DNA of 64,000 nucleotides from positions 733,640-797,639 of the forward strand of contig BCIM01000010.1 of assembly GCA_039545315.1 (NCBI GenBank). The letters run 5' to 3'. This document shows, in pieces, positions 30,722 through 40,850 of the stretch (its first letter is position 1; each line of letters opens with the position of its first letter). The notes beneath the pieces were generated by a model. The model did no database searches. It was given only the letters and a program-made list of their open reading frames with translations, and had not been told where the DNA came from. Origin of the DNA: Kondoa malvinella (Eukaryota; Basidiomycota; Agaricostilbomycetes; Agaricostilbales; Kondoaceae). The position numbers were made by a program, and so were the translations under genes.

Positions 30722-31480
30722 TCATCGGGCCATGCGGATCGGTTTACTCCTTTTCCCGCGTTCCTGCACTTTGTCGGCCGTGAACCCAAGACTTTGGAAA
30801 TACGCTTTCTTAGCAGAGGAAGCAATCTGATAGACATGATTTACCATTGGATCAGCTTTTGCAGCAACTGCATCTGCAGAAATGAGCCATCGCTTGACCT
30901 GCCGTCCTTGCATTTCACTGGCACCGGCCTCCCGGACCACCATCTGCAGTACAGCCGTGTAATTAGGCTGTAGATGACCCTTGTCGAGGATGCTGATTGG
31001 CTTTCCAGTAGACGAGCACTCATTGGACTAAGCGAGAGAGCTGCATTAGCAAGTACAGGTAAGATCGATGTATATTCTCACCAATACGTGAGGTCTTCTC
31101 GAGCCTTTACTGTTCTCCACCGCCCAAAGGAAAGCTGGAAATGCGTTAGTATGGGACGTGTAGACCGGCGCCTGCCTACAATCGACTTCGCACCACTGTA
31201 TGGTTGCAGGTAATTATCAGTCAGGCATGTTTGGACCACGGCTCGCTCAACATACGAAGTCAAACTGTAGGACAGAGGGCAGAGCTTCATCCTCATACTC
31301 GTTCTTTGGCCAGGTCGATAGTATACGTTTCTTCTCCTTTTCGCATTGAGAAATTGCATGCTGTAATGTCTCTTCAGTGATACTGGTGGGTATACCAGGT
31401 ATGCGGTATTCGCCTGAAGCGACGTCGTATGCCGCTGCGGGAGCAGGATCAGTGAATTTGAGCCAAGAAGGTCTCTTCAT
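30722..31480 (-). CDS. conserved-looking hypothetical protein
   Basis: Start ATG at 31480: MKRPSWLKFTDPAPAAAYDV, then EYRIPGIPTSITEETLQHAI and CEKEKKRILSTWPKNEYEDE, with an intron about 31192-31253. Next come WCEVDCRQAPVYTSHTNAFP, FLWAVENSKGSRRPH and a second intron (about 31030-31090). The last exon has SNECSSTGKPISILDKGHLQ, NYTAVLQMVVREAGASEMQG, RQVKRWLISADAVAAKADPM and AYFQSLGFTADKVQERGKRS, ending KPIRMAR-stop. About 200 residues, soluble, coding composition strong throughout. No family recognised. Confidence 0.6.
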
Positions 31481-31739
31481 GCCGCCTTGTCAGCAATGGG
31501 GAACAAGCACGAGGCAGGTTAGGATAAGAGAGTGCAAGCGAGTCGAGTCGAGCGACCAACGTCCAACGTGACTTTGACTCAACGCGTCTAACGAAATCAC
31601 AGTAAACAAAGAGTTCAAAATCAAACAAACAAAAGAGCCGACCAAAGCAAACGAGCTTCGAGTCTACATGATAGAAGAGGCAGATATTGCCGAGGCAAAG
31701 GACGGCGGTCGAAAGCAGCCTGGAAGAGACGAATTTCGG

Positions 31740-32011
31740 CGAGAATATCCGCCTTGCGCTCTGTAGAAAAGACAACAGCACGCAAGGGCAGCAGCGGCTA
31801 CAGCACATTAGAACTACTTCAACCCAAATTCGACCCGCACCGACTTACGACTTTTATCCTCAGAGTGGCTCTGGCAGATCTACCTTCTCAACTATCGAGT
31901 GTCAATCGGTATATCAAGTCGACGACAAAGAAGAATGAGCTGGTTGTGCTGTTTGACATATATATCAAACCGAATCGAGCGAGTCTGTTGGCGAGGCATC
32001 AGAGAGGGTGA
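31740..32011 (+). CDS. possible exon or gene fragment carrying module copy B
   Basis: An open frame in the same reading as module A continues SALRSVEKTTARKGSSGYST, then LELLQPKFDPHRLTTFILRV and ALADLPSQLSSVNRYIKSTT, to a stop at 32009. No upstream start or clear splice donor was found. It may be an exon of an unresolved gene, a decayed duplicate, or a chance frame outside the module. Confidence 0.25.
31748..31806 (+). repeat. 59-bp coding-like duplicated module, copy B
   Basis: Second copy of the 30502-30560 module, same orientation, 1.2 kb away. Similarity begins and ends abruptly. A minus-strand hypothetical gene lies between the two copies. Confidence 0.8.
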
Positions 32012-32428
32012 TGGCTCGAGGAGCTGTGGTATGGGAGGAGTAGACGAGCCTGCTATGGTGCAGGGCGTCTATCGAACAGCGGTCAAATCTGGAGAAGAAT
32101 CTTTGGGTCAAATATGGGTTCGAAATTGTCGTTTTCAGCTCGAAAAATGCACTTGCACTTGGGATAGCTCAATGAGCCCCTTCTAAGCACTCAGCGGTAG
32201 ACCAGTCTTCTTCAGGGCCTTGGCCGGCTTAGGCCAGGTGATCAAAATATCGACGGGGCTTTTTACAAAACTCCTCAATTCCTGACAAGATCGAGATTCC
32301 CCTTACAGTCCGATAGGACTGTTTCCCTAGATGAGCCCTCCTATCAAGAGGGAGTAAAAAAAGTCGCCACGGTTGCACCAATTTGCCAAAAGAGTCAGCC
32401 ATGGGTGTGCAACATCTGGCAAAAAGAT
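32012..32428. other. intergenic stretch before the tRNA gene
   Basis: No convincing gene. Short frames such as the one to 32186 have no family features. The last bases before the tRNA are its 3' trailer. Confidence 0.4.
32421..32425 (-). terminator. RNA polymerase III terminator (T5) of the tRNA gene
   Basis: On the minus strand a run of five T lies three bases after the tRNA discriminator base. Runs of four or more T end Pol III transcription. Confidence 0.75.
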
Positions 32429-32512
32429 TGACTCGTAGCGGGCTCGATCCGCTGACCTTATGCGAACACAGACGTGTTAAGCAGACGTGATAACCAACTA
32501 CACCAACAAGCC
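32429..32512 (-). tRNA. tRNA-Val (anticodon AAC) with a ~10-nt intron
   Basis: Read on the minus strand. Acceptor GGCTTGT pairs with ACGAGTC (two G-U pairs), with discriminator A. The D arm is GTGTAGTTGGTTATCAC. The anticodon arm is TCTGC-TTAACA...C-GCATA, with one C-T mismatch. The variable loop is AGGTC, and the T arm is AGCGG-ATCGAGC-CCGCT. Removing cgtctgtgtt after position 37 gives a standard 74-nt cloverleaf that aligns with eukaryotic tRNA-Val(AAC). The T loop has A in place of the usual T54, and CCA is not encoded. A T5 terminator follows directly, which favours a transcribed gene; the mismatch and T54A leave open a decaying copy. Confidence 0.7.
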
Positions 32513-33048
32513 AAAATAGATGAATGACCATTGAGTCCCTTTGACTGCCCTAACCGGGCTGCGTTTACTCTGTAGAATGTACGAGCTAGCTATCGTGCAC
32601 GAAGAAGAAGCTTCAACTACCGACTCGCAAAAATTTGTTCCAAATTTTTCGCTCGCGGTAGTGGCAGCCTCTTGACGACGTCTTGAGTAACTCTGCTACG
32701 TGCGACGGGTGTTTCCTCTCATGCTTTCGACGACTGCGGAAAGAGGATCACTCGAGAAAATTTTGCCTCAAACTTTTCGCTTGTTGTTAGCTTGACTGCT
32801 GTTTGCAGGCTACAGCAGCTGCTGCTGTTCTCGAGTAATGGTCCGACGGGCAAGAAGAGACAGCAGTAGAGTTCCTTGCGCTTCACAATCGGAACATTAC
32901 ACAAGGTCTTTTTACCAGTTCTAACAGCTGGAAGTTTTCCCTGTTCCTCTGAAGTTGCAAGCTGGGCACAACCCCAGTCAGAGTCATGCTACCTCGTCAG
33001 CGCCGCCTGCGGCTAGGTACTGCAAAGTATACGGATGCTGTAGAATCG
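32513..33048. other. intergenic stretch between tRNA and retrotransposon
   Basis: No gene recognised. It contains the palindrome listed at 32629-32649 and a related, imperfect AAATTTTG/CAAACTTTT pair near 32755-32780. Confidence 0.4.
32629..32649. repeat. perfect 9-bp inverted repeat with 3-nt loop
   Basis: AAAAATTTG-TTC-CAAATTTTT. A degenerate version with the same GC-rich flank (TTTTTCGCT / CTTTTCGCT) occurs about 125 bp downstream. Confidence 0.8.
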
Positions 33049-33079
33049 GTTGTGATTGGGCCGGGGCGGGATTCTGATC

Positions 33080-33290
33080 TTGTACCGAAGCTTCTCGCTA
33101 TATGCTTGAAGCGATGCCAATCGAGAACATCGTTCAAGCTTCTCGCTATGTGCTTGAAGCGATGCCAATCGAGAATATCGTTCATCGTTCATGCCAATCG
33201 AGAATATCGTTTATCGTTTATCGCACTGTTAGTCTTGTACCGAAGCTTCTCGCTATATGCTTGAAGCGATGCCAATCGAGAATATCGTTC
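33080..33290 (+). repeat. 5' tandem repeat modules of the LINE
   Basis: Units start near 33087, 33138 and 33239, with a partial unit near 33190 (tgccaatcgagaatatcg). Each contains GCTTC...GAAGC, able to form a small stem. The last unit abuts the ATG at 33292. They could be promoter monomers, or the tail of an earlier inserted copy. Confidence 0.85.
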
Positions 33291-33291
33291 C

Positions 33292-33953
33292 ATGAAGGAA
33301 CAGGCAGAGCAAAGACAGGCAAAGGAAACGGCGGACCTAAAGCAGAACTTGGCTATGTTTGCGAGAATGGGAGAAAGGCAAATTGAGCTTTGTAGGCAAT
33401 CCATGGACATCGCCGATGCACCTAATCTGACCAATGACGCTATACAGCAAATGATCGACAAGATCGTTGGGAGAAACGCCAAGATGAACAGCGAGAAGCA
33501 GACAGGGCAGAGAACAATTTACGGATTGATCGGATCGAAGCGGTGCAATTCGCTCAACAAGAAGCACTGTCATCAAGCTACAACTTCATGCTGCAAAGTT
33601 GGAATGCATCTAGGGAGTTTAACCAGCTCAGAGACCTTGCAGACGCAGCTCAGAACGACGTCAATAACCACCTCGCACTCAAGGATGATAGCAATGGCTG
33701 GCTCAGAGACGCGAAAGTACTCGCTGCCAAAGCAAAAGAAGCAAACGAAGCAATGGCTGCAGCTCGAACAGCAACTTCCAACGCTCTGCCACCTCCTCCG
33801 CCCGCCTTGCCGTCTGTTGAAGGTCCAGCGAAGAAGCGCAAGATCATGGACAAAGCAGCCGATACAGCCAGACCAGAAACCACTCCAGAAAGTATTGCAA
33901 TCACTCAAAAGGTATCCGAAGAGCAGGATCATGCTATGGATGAGAGCGAATGA
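33292..33953 (+). CDS. LINE ORF1 (coiled-coil, gag-like), split over two frames
   Basis: Begins MKEQAEQRQAKETADLKQNL and IELCRQSMDIADAPNLTNDA in the frame of the ATG at 33292. Between 33438 and about 33480, coding character moves to the -1 frame: EKRQDEQREADRAENNLRID, SSYNFMLQSWNASREFNQLR and AKVLAAKAKEANEAMAAART. Pro-rich sequence and a basic KKRK stretch follow, with the end at DHAMDESE-stop, 33951-33953. The combined product would be about 220 residues, with a coiled coil and no zinc knuckle. Either a -1 frameshift during translation or a base change explains the switch; no intron fits. ORF1 proteins of LINEs bind the element RNA. Confidence 0.65.
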
Positions 33954-36900
33954 TAGAATTAGTTCAAAGACCTCCAGCGGAGATCTAGCTGGAACTTGCG
34001 CTCACACTGCAGGTTTGGGGAATGAAGCAATAGACTATAGAATATCAGTGGTAATGCCAGTACTCATTCATTCATGCATCGTAGCGGAACTAGTACCGCG
34101 ACCCAGCTTGGATAGTAACGACAAGACCTGTCCCGCGATGACGGTCGACCTAGTGTCCCTCCTGCACCTGCTGCGAGTCCTCAATCATGCTATTCGACGC
34201 CCAATTACACGAGCAAGACCCAAGAGCAAGCTGGCAATCTCATTGCGTGTACAATTCCGCCGCATACCTTCGACAAGACCTTTGATGTTTCTCCTTCTCG
34301 TGCTCTCCTTCATACCAAATACGACAGCTGTCCTTGTCTCTGATGCTCGAGTACTGCGACTCAACCTGCTTACAGCCAATATACAAGGTTTTGGGAATGT
34401 CACACAGCACGCACAGCTCAGCGTACATGTCCACCTGACAGCTCCGGACGTCATTATATTGACAGAAACTCAGTGTGACCAGTCCAGACACGCGCAAATT
34501 CGATTCGGCAATCAATACCAGGCATTTCATGAGAGCTCGATCAAGACACCTGCTCGGACCAACAAATGGGGCGTCTCAGTCTTCATCAAGAAAACACTAT
34601 GCCCCAATAGAATACCTATCTCTGATGGGCTGAAAGGCAGAGCCGTCATCAACGATATTCTACTCCCAACTCGGAATGGCCATGCCCTCAAATGCCGTAT
34701 CCTAGGTCTTTATGCACCCTACGGCATGACAGAAGACTCGAACCCAACGGCGTACTGGCATGAAATCACCCAGAAAGTCATAGCGGGGCCTGACAGATGG
34801 ATTCTCGGTGGTGACCTAAACGCAACACTAAGTCAAAGTGATACCTGGGATGGATGTTGCTCGGACGAAACAAGTCGAAGAGCTTACCAAGCATTTTTGC
34901 ATGCTACTGCCGGTCATGACCTTTGGGACGGACGCGCAAGATGCACCAATGACTGGACCTGGGCAGCGTACGCGAATAAGCAATACAAGCGCATCTTGGA
35001 CCGATTCGCTAGCTCTTACTCTCAGCAGTCGTCCAGTATATCGATAGCACAAGACACTTCCACGAAACGCCCCCTCTTCCTCGACTCGACGGACCATAGA
35101 GCAGTACAGTCATCCGTCACTATCCTAGCAGATGCTTTCTCCAACGGCTTTATCGACTCTGACAGCCTCACTGTGGCAGAATCTCGTCAACGGATCAAGT
35201 ACCCAATCAATGAGAAAGCTAGACAAAAACTTGAAACTCTCTTCGTCGAGGATATCGCAAAGAAATACAAGGCTCAAAAGATGCACTCAGACATCAACTC
35301 GCAAGACCAATTTGATCAGACGGTAGAGAAGATGACAAGCCTCATCTCTGGAAGTGCCTCAGCGGTATTCAAAAAGACCAAGCGCACTATGCCGCATTCA
35401 TCGAAAAATAAAAGTCAAGAGCTAAACAACCATCACAACGAGATTAAAAGACTTGCCAAACTCATATGGGCATACAGAAATGATAAGGTTGTTTCTATGC
35501 TTCACCGTCGACCCGTACTTATTCAGTTACATCGCGAATTGACTCTAGAGTGTCAAGATTCCACCACTATGACAATATGCACCCTTGCACAACAGAAGCA
35601 GAAGGAGATTCGGAAGACGATGGGGAGAAAGCAGAGAAAATTAGACCGCGAAGTCGCAGCAGAGAGACAAAATAAGCTCTCGAAATCGATACAGAACAGG
35701 GAGATATCTGTAAAGCAAATTCTCACAGCACATGACGCCAGAAGCTTGCCGAGAGCTGTTAGTGATCCTGTCAACCACACGCAACTACTGACGAATCCAG
35801 GCAGAGTGAAGTTAGCACATGTGCAGAATGCGAAGAAGCGTTTTCATCAAGAAACGCATGATCACATGCGGCCAAAGCCTTGGATGCAGTCAAAGAAGGC
35901 CAAGGAGTTCCAGGATAAAGCAAAAGAGGAACCGTTCGAATGGCCAAGGAGGATGGAATTGGATGACCTGAAAGCGCTTTTGAAGAAAGGCAAGACGCGA
36001 CCTAGTCCTGGCCCTGAAGCAGTAGAGAAATGGTGTATCAAGATGCTACCAGACAACGTTCTCGACATTATCGTTAGCCTTGTGAACTTTTCCATCTTCA
36101 ACGAATATATCCCTGCAAGTATACAACACGTGCTCATGGCCATCATCTACAAGAAGGGTGATGTAACTGAACTGGACAACTATCGATTCGTTTCCATGTC
36201 GCACTGGCTAGCTGTCATCCTTGGTGCTTTCTACACTAGATGCCTCCAAACACATGTATGGAAGTACAGTCTTCTACCACCTGGTCAAGTCGCGGCGCAG
36301 TGCAACAGCCAAATGAGAGACCTGACATCACTTCTCGCCCAACTCAGATCCCTCGCGCGGACTCTCAACAGACCTATTTATGTTGTGAAACGAGATGCGA
36401 CGAAAGGTTTTGACCGCTTGCATCCAATCGCGCAGGATGATGCATATGATTTCTACGGTCTCGGTGAAGAAGCGAAAAGATTCAGTCGACTACTGCGTTC
36501 CGGTGTCCAAGCACGTATGCAGACAGCCTTCGGCCTAACAGAAGAATTCCGTATTCCTGATGGTGTATGTCGACAAGGGTTCTCTACTGCAGTGGTCGAG
36601 TACTGTTTATCGGCTGGCATGGGTAGCCATTACCTACAGGAAGTCATGGCCAAAGAAGAAAAGCGGCTTTTGATCGAAACAGCAGTTAGCCGTAAAACAG
36701 ATTACCATGTACAAGCAGATGAGCTGCAGATTCACCTTGCCTCCGCCAGCTGTGTAGATGATGAGTGTAATTTCAGTTTTGGCATGTCCAGTGTGATCAA
36801 ATCTACAGAGATTCTTGAAAGCTTTCAACACTGTTACGGAGGTCAGACGAATTTTGAAGACACCTCAAAGACGGGCTACAGTGTACTGGGCTTTAAAGAT

Positions 36901-39123
36901 GACAGACTTCGCAAAGAGATCAAGATACAAACTCCCTTGGGTATCAAGCTAATCAAGAAAGTGGAAGAAACTGTAATGCTAAGAGTCGCGATAGATAGTG
37001 CATGGCTTCAAGCTGAAGCGATAGAACGCCAAGTGCATGCATTCTTTCTGCCACGACGGCACAAGAGGTTTGACTTACCTATCATCATTAGGATCATCAA
37101 TCAAGGCCTCATGTTCAGTCTGAAAGCCAAACTCCAAATACATCCCATATATGAAGAAGACGCTCACAAGATTGATATAGAGATAGCAAGGAAGATCAAG
37201 GAATACTTTGGGTGGCCATACCTAGGCAATCAGCATGTACTTACCCTACCGGTAGACTTGCATGGATTTGGATTAGAGTCTATCAGCAGGATGAATGCCA
37301 TAGCTAGTATCTCAGGCTTAATGCGAGACCTCAATCACCCGCGTGAGATATTCAGGAATATCAGTGCTATCACATTGGCGAATATTCAATGTCAAGCGAA
37401 TCGCTGCTCCAGCATCTTCAACAACAACTTCAAATTGACAAAAGAAGTGGAGCTCGCTGCACCGTCTGAATGGTACATAGCGCTGAAGTACCTGAGAAAA
37501 TATAATATACAAGTCAAGGACACTGATCAATCTGAATGGACGAAAGTCGGAGTGGGATTCGGACATGCATACAACGCGAGTTTTGAAGGTCCAGCAAAAA
37601 GGCCAGCGACACGAGACAGGATGAATGATCTGGCACCGACCACCGATGAGTTAATGCACTGGAATTCAAACGGAACAGCACAAATTCATCTCGAAGGACA
37701 GAAACAGTTGAGGGCTCTCCACACCGAACAAGCCGATTCAATCAAGGAGTGGGTAGCTTCGTTGTCGCTGCAAACGATATGTGATAGCAGCGAAAAGGAA
37801 AGCTTCTGGCTAGGACGCGAAGACAGACAAAAGACCTATATCGAGAAAATCAAGAGTTGTATAGCGGAGGCAGATAGAATAGAGACTTTTGATCGCAGAC
37901 ATTTTGAACACGAAGGAAACGAATTGCTACTTGCATCTGACGGTTCCAAGATAGGCAAATCCGTAACAGCTGGAGTTGTCGGACCGATACAGACAGCATG
38001 GAGGATCAAAGCGCCAGCAGCAGAAGTATTGCATGGAGAGGTAGCAGGACTAGCCATATCTGTCCTGACCGATGAACACTTACGCGATGTACACGTTCGA
38101 GAAGACATACCGACAACAAGAATTTTGACCGATCACAAGAATTCAGTCGACCAGCTTGGCTTGAGACTGTTGGATGAAGCCGCCAGTACAACCAGGATAG
38201 ACAAAATGCATGGTCGCTCTTGGTATCGTCTGCTTTTCGACCTCATTAACAAAAGACGGCATATCGTGGTTAAATGGGTGAGAGCACATACTGATGATAC
38301 CAACCTGGAATCTATTATGAACGATGAAGCAGACAAGATAGCAAAGAAAGCTCACATCTCAGGACTAGAGCTCGATTGGCCGACAATGTACTTGGATAAG
38401 TACACCCTCTACTCAGCAGAGCATGGTTACGTGGAATATTCCCCTGCTACCCTGATTCAACGAAGCTTCAATGAGCACGCTGTTCAGTCGTTGAGCTTCA
38501 GGACTAGAGAAATGGTGGATCACCGCATACCTAAGACAAGCAACATCGCTCCGCCTAAATGGCTCTATACCTACTCCACTAAAGCCTACTCTGTGCAAGT
38601 CCAAGCTTGTATCCGATCCCATACTTTGAATACTAATTGGAGAAGACATCAACGAGAAAGCAAAGACAAAAGAAAAGAGCCTCACGAAATCGCCTCGCCA
38701 AACTGTGAATTCTGTGATGAAGTAGAGACGGAGCGCCACCTATTCGTAGACTGTAAGCACTTCAATTCCACCAGAAGCAAGACCAGCAAAGAAATCAAGC
38801 AACTTACGCAGAAAGCAATTCAAAAGGCAGAAGAAGACGAAGAACTGGCTCTGGCAGATCATCAGCACGAACTCTTATGTTACACTGCTACACAGATACT
38901 CACAGACGGGTCCTCCTGGAACGATGACGAATGTAGGTCGTGGATGGGCTTTACTCCTTCAACGGATCACATCTTCGAACACCGAGACAACATTGCGCAA
39001 GCCAAACTAATCAAACGCCTGCATGATGGCTGGCACTACGCAGCAGTGCGCATGGTCGGATATATCTGGGGAGCAAGACAGCAGCAGAATTGGAGAAGAA
39101 GAAAAGCAGCAGGCGAGATTTGA
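33954..39123 (+). CDS. LINE ORF2: endonuclease, reverse transcriptase, RNase H, zinc finger
   Basis: The frame is open without interruption from 33292, so ORF2 has no unique start; domain coding begins about 33960. Numbering from 33292: APE-type endonuclease about residues 352-610 (LTANIQGFG, TETQ, LGGDLNATLSQSD), which nicks the target. Reverse transcriptase is about 880-1190, with motif A KRDATKGFDRL (near 1033), motif B PDGVCRQGFST and motif C CVDDECNF (near 1155). RNase H is about 1545-1690: ASDGSKIG, LHGEVAGLA, LTDHKNSVD, RAHTDDTN with NDEADKIA, so all acidic residues are kept. A zinc finger CEFC...HLFVDC is near 1805. Ends RKAAGEI-stop. Motif A is normally DxxKAFD-like; TKGFD is a variant. 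Confidence 0.9.
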
Positions 39124-39169
39124 GGAAAAGGTAGATGGAAACACCATGTCAATTTGCGCCAGGAGAGCG

Positions 39170-39355
39170 CGGTGATTGGGCCGGGGCGGGATGTTAGTCT
39201 TGTACCGAAGCTTCTCGCTATATGCTTGAAGCGATGCCAATCGAGAATATCGTTCATCGTACGTTCAACGTTTATGTACCGAAGCTTCTCGCTATATGCT
39301 TGAAGCGATGCCAATCGAGAATATCGTTCATCGTTCATCGTTCATCGCACGCGAT
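39170..39355 (+). repeat. 3' tail of the LINE with two repeat modules and 7-nt repeats
   Basis: Follows the ORF2 stop by about 50 bp. It repeats gtgattgggccggggcggga from the 5' side, then two copies of the ~55-bp unit separated by catcgtacgttcaacgttta, ending in three TTCATCG-like repeats. This simple-repeat tail replaces poly(A). Confidence 0.8.
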
Positions 39356-39710
39356 GGAAGAGCAAAGCATATCACAGAAACAAGCAACAGAAATAAGCTG
39401 CAGGACTTCCTTTGAACAAATTGAGGGGCATGCAGATGACCCAACCCAAGGTCCTTGTTCATACCTTGCCAGAGGATCGGGGCCGTGCCAATGCGATGAT
39501 GTAGAACACTCAGACAGATGGAGACCCAAAAGCGCAAACAAAGGCAGGTCCAGCGAGACGCATGATCAGTTATCGCAGGTAGACATAGAGCGGTACAGCA
39601 GTGCTTGATTGATAGCGAGACAGCATTCAGTAGCGCTTTGATCACGGTGTGTAGCCAACCTCGGCTGCTGGCGACTTGATGTTTGTCCGGAGAGAGGTGC
39701 AAGGAGGCCA
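39356..39710. other. spacer between LINE and TBP
   Basis: No gene recognised; probably the TBP 3' UTR on the minus strand. Short opposed frames are not supported. Confidence 0.4.
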
Positions 39711-40800
39711 TCAAGACTCTGCCAGGCATGAGAATACGAGCCTGAGTCGGCATGGGCGGGCTTACTTCTGTATTCTGTCAGGACCTAACAGAGGAGCGTT
39801 AAAAGCGCCTTTTATAATGGCAGATCTACTGACAGGATAAATCTGATAGAAAGCCAGATAAATGTCTTCTCGAGCCTGATCAGCATGAGCATCAGCTACA
39901 GATGAAGTGCAATGGCAGAGTCGGCAGAGTCTCGCCTTTGCACCAGTCAACACAATTTTGCCAGACACAAAGATCAAGAGGCATACTTTTGGCTTCGCCA
40001 TACGATAGACTAGACCAGCAAAGAGCTACACATGTGTTAGCCAGCAAGTAGCAGATGATAAATGCTTACCTCTGGCTCGTACGAAGAAAAGATTTGATGC
40101 TTCTCGTAAAGACCTTCGAGCCTGATAGGGAACTTGACATCGCAACTGGCAGTGACATTCTGAATTTCAAAGTCCTTGAATTGAGCATCGAATCCCAGCT
40201 TTTGGATCAGGCGAGCGAATTTGCGAGCAGCCAAAAGCGAGTCGTCTTCACTTTTCGCCCCGGTGACCACCATCTTGCCTGAAGCAAAGACTAGAGCAGT
40301 AGTCTTTGGCTGCATGAGTCTCATGATGACGGCAGCAAAGCGCTATATCAACAGTCAGCTGCAGATGCAGAAGCGTATGCTTTCGCACCTTTGGATTGTA
40401 TTCCACATTTCTGGCATTCAAGGTACTAGACAGCATTGTCAGTCGCTTAGTTATGGCAAAGGATCGAGCTTACATTGTTTTCAAATACAGTCTGCACTCC
40501 AGGTTTACCGTCGCCACAATGTTTCTACGGAAGGGATCAGACAAGAGCTTAAACAGGTAAGAGAGACGCCCTACAAGATGGGAACGATGCCTTGTGTCGA
40601 CTGGATCAGTCTAGTAGCAGGATGAAGAGGTTCTTGACTCTCTGCTGGTGCGATAGCCAGCGGTTGAGGAGGTGCGGGCTGACGAGCTGGCACAATAGCA
40701 ACAGGAGCTCGATACTGCGCAGGCTGGCTGAAATCAGGTTGAGATGCGACAAGAGCATTGCTTGCTGAAGCAGCGTAGCAGGGAAGATTAGACCGTTCAT
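39711..40800 (-). CDS. SPT15: TATA-binding protein (TBP)
   Basis: General factor for Pol I, II and III promoters. The two pseudo-repeats of the saddle are clear. The first: [43 protein letters not shown]. The second: [64 protein letters not shown]. The last introns restore VLTEYRKS-stop at 39711, the usual C-terminus. The join TGAK|AREDIY requires a GC donor (AAG|GCGAGA). The N-terminus is a Pro/Ala/Gln region ([20 protein letters not shown]). Start at 40800 (MN, then a ~30-nt intron) is tentative, as is the splice into QGIVPI. Confidence 0.92.
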
Positions 40801-40850
40801 GTTGAGAACGTCAAGCCTGCAGCTGAACTAATTGACGCTTTCGGGCTTAT

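Larger units (their letters stand above)
33049..39355 (+). mobile_element. full-length non-LTR retrotransposon (LINE; APE-RT-RNase H, Tad/I-like) with terminal repeat modules
   Basis: One element spans the region. Both ends carry gtgattgggccggggcggga followed by copies of a ~55-bp unit (GAAGCTTCTCGCTATATGCT..., ending AATATCGTTC). Three full copies and one partial lie at 33080-33290, and two at 39195-39330. The 3' end finishes in TTCATCG-type 7-nt repeats and has no poly(A). There are no long terminal repeats, integrase or protease, so this is not an LTR element. Domain order APE, RT, RNase H, zinc finger matches the Tad1/I group of LINEs. The coding region has no stop codon from 33292 to 39121, so the copy is young or still active. 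No target-site duplication could be fixed, because the terminal repeats obscure the ends. Confidence 0.9.

Noticed and set aside
33102..33230. Protein with repeated MLEAMPIENIV units
   Set aside because: It is simply a translation of the tandem DNA module next to the retrotransposon, with no start context or conservation.
33080..33290. CRISPR-like array
   Set aside because: Units are nearly contiguous, unevenly spaced, lack unique spacers and belong to a fungal retrotransposon.
33480..33950. Starting-frame translation of the LINE between 33480 and 33950 as a real protein domain
   Set aside because: It reads as a Lys/Gln/Ser-rich shadow of the -1 frame ORF1. It is open but has no recognisable domain; kept only as part of the frame-overlap finding.
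33049..39355. LTR retrotransposon
   Set aside because: Repeats at both ends are short tandem modules rather than LTRs. There is no protease or integrase, and an APE endonuclease precedes the RT.
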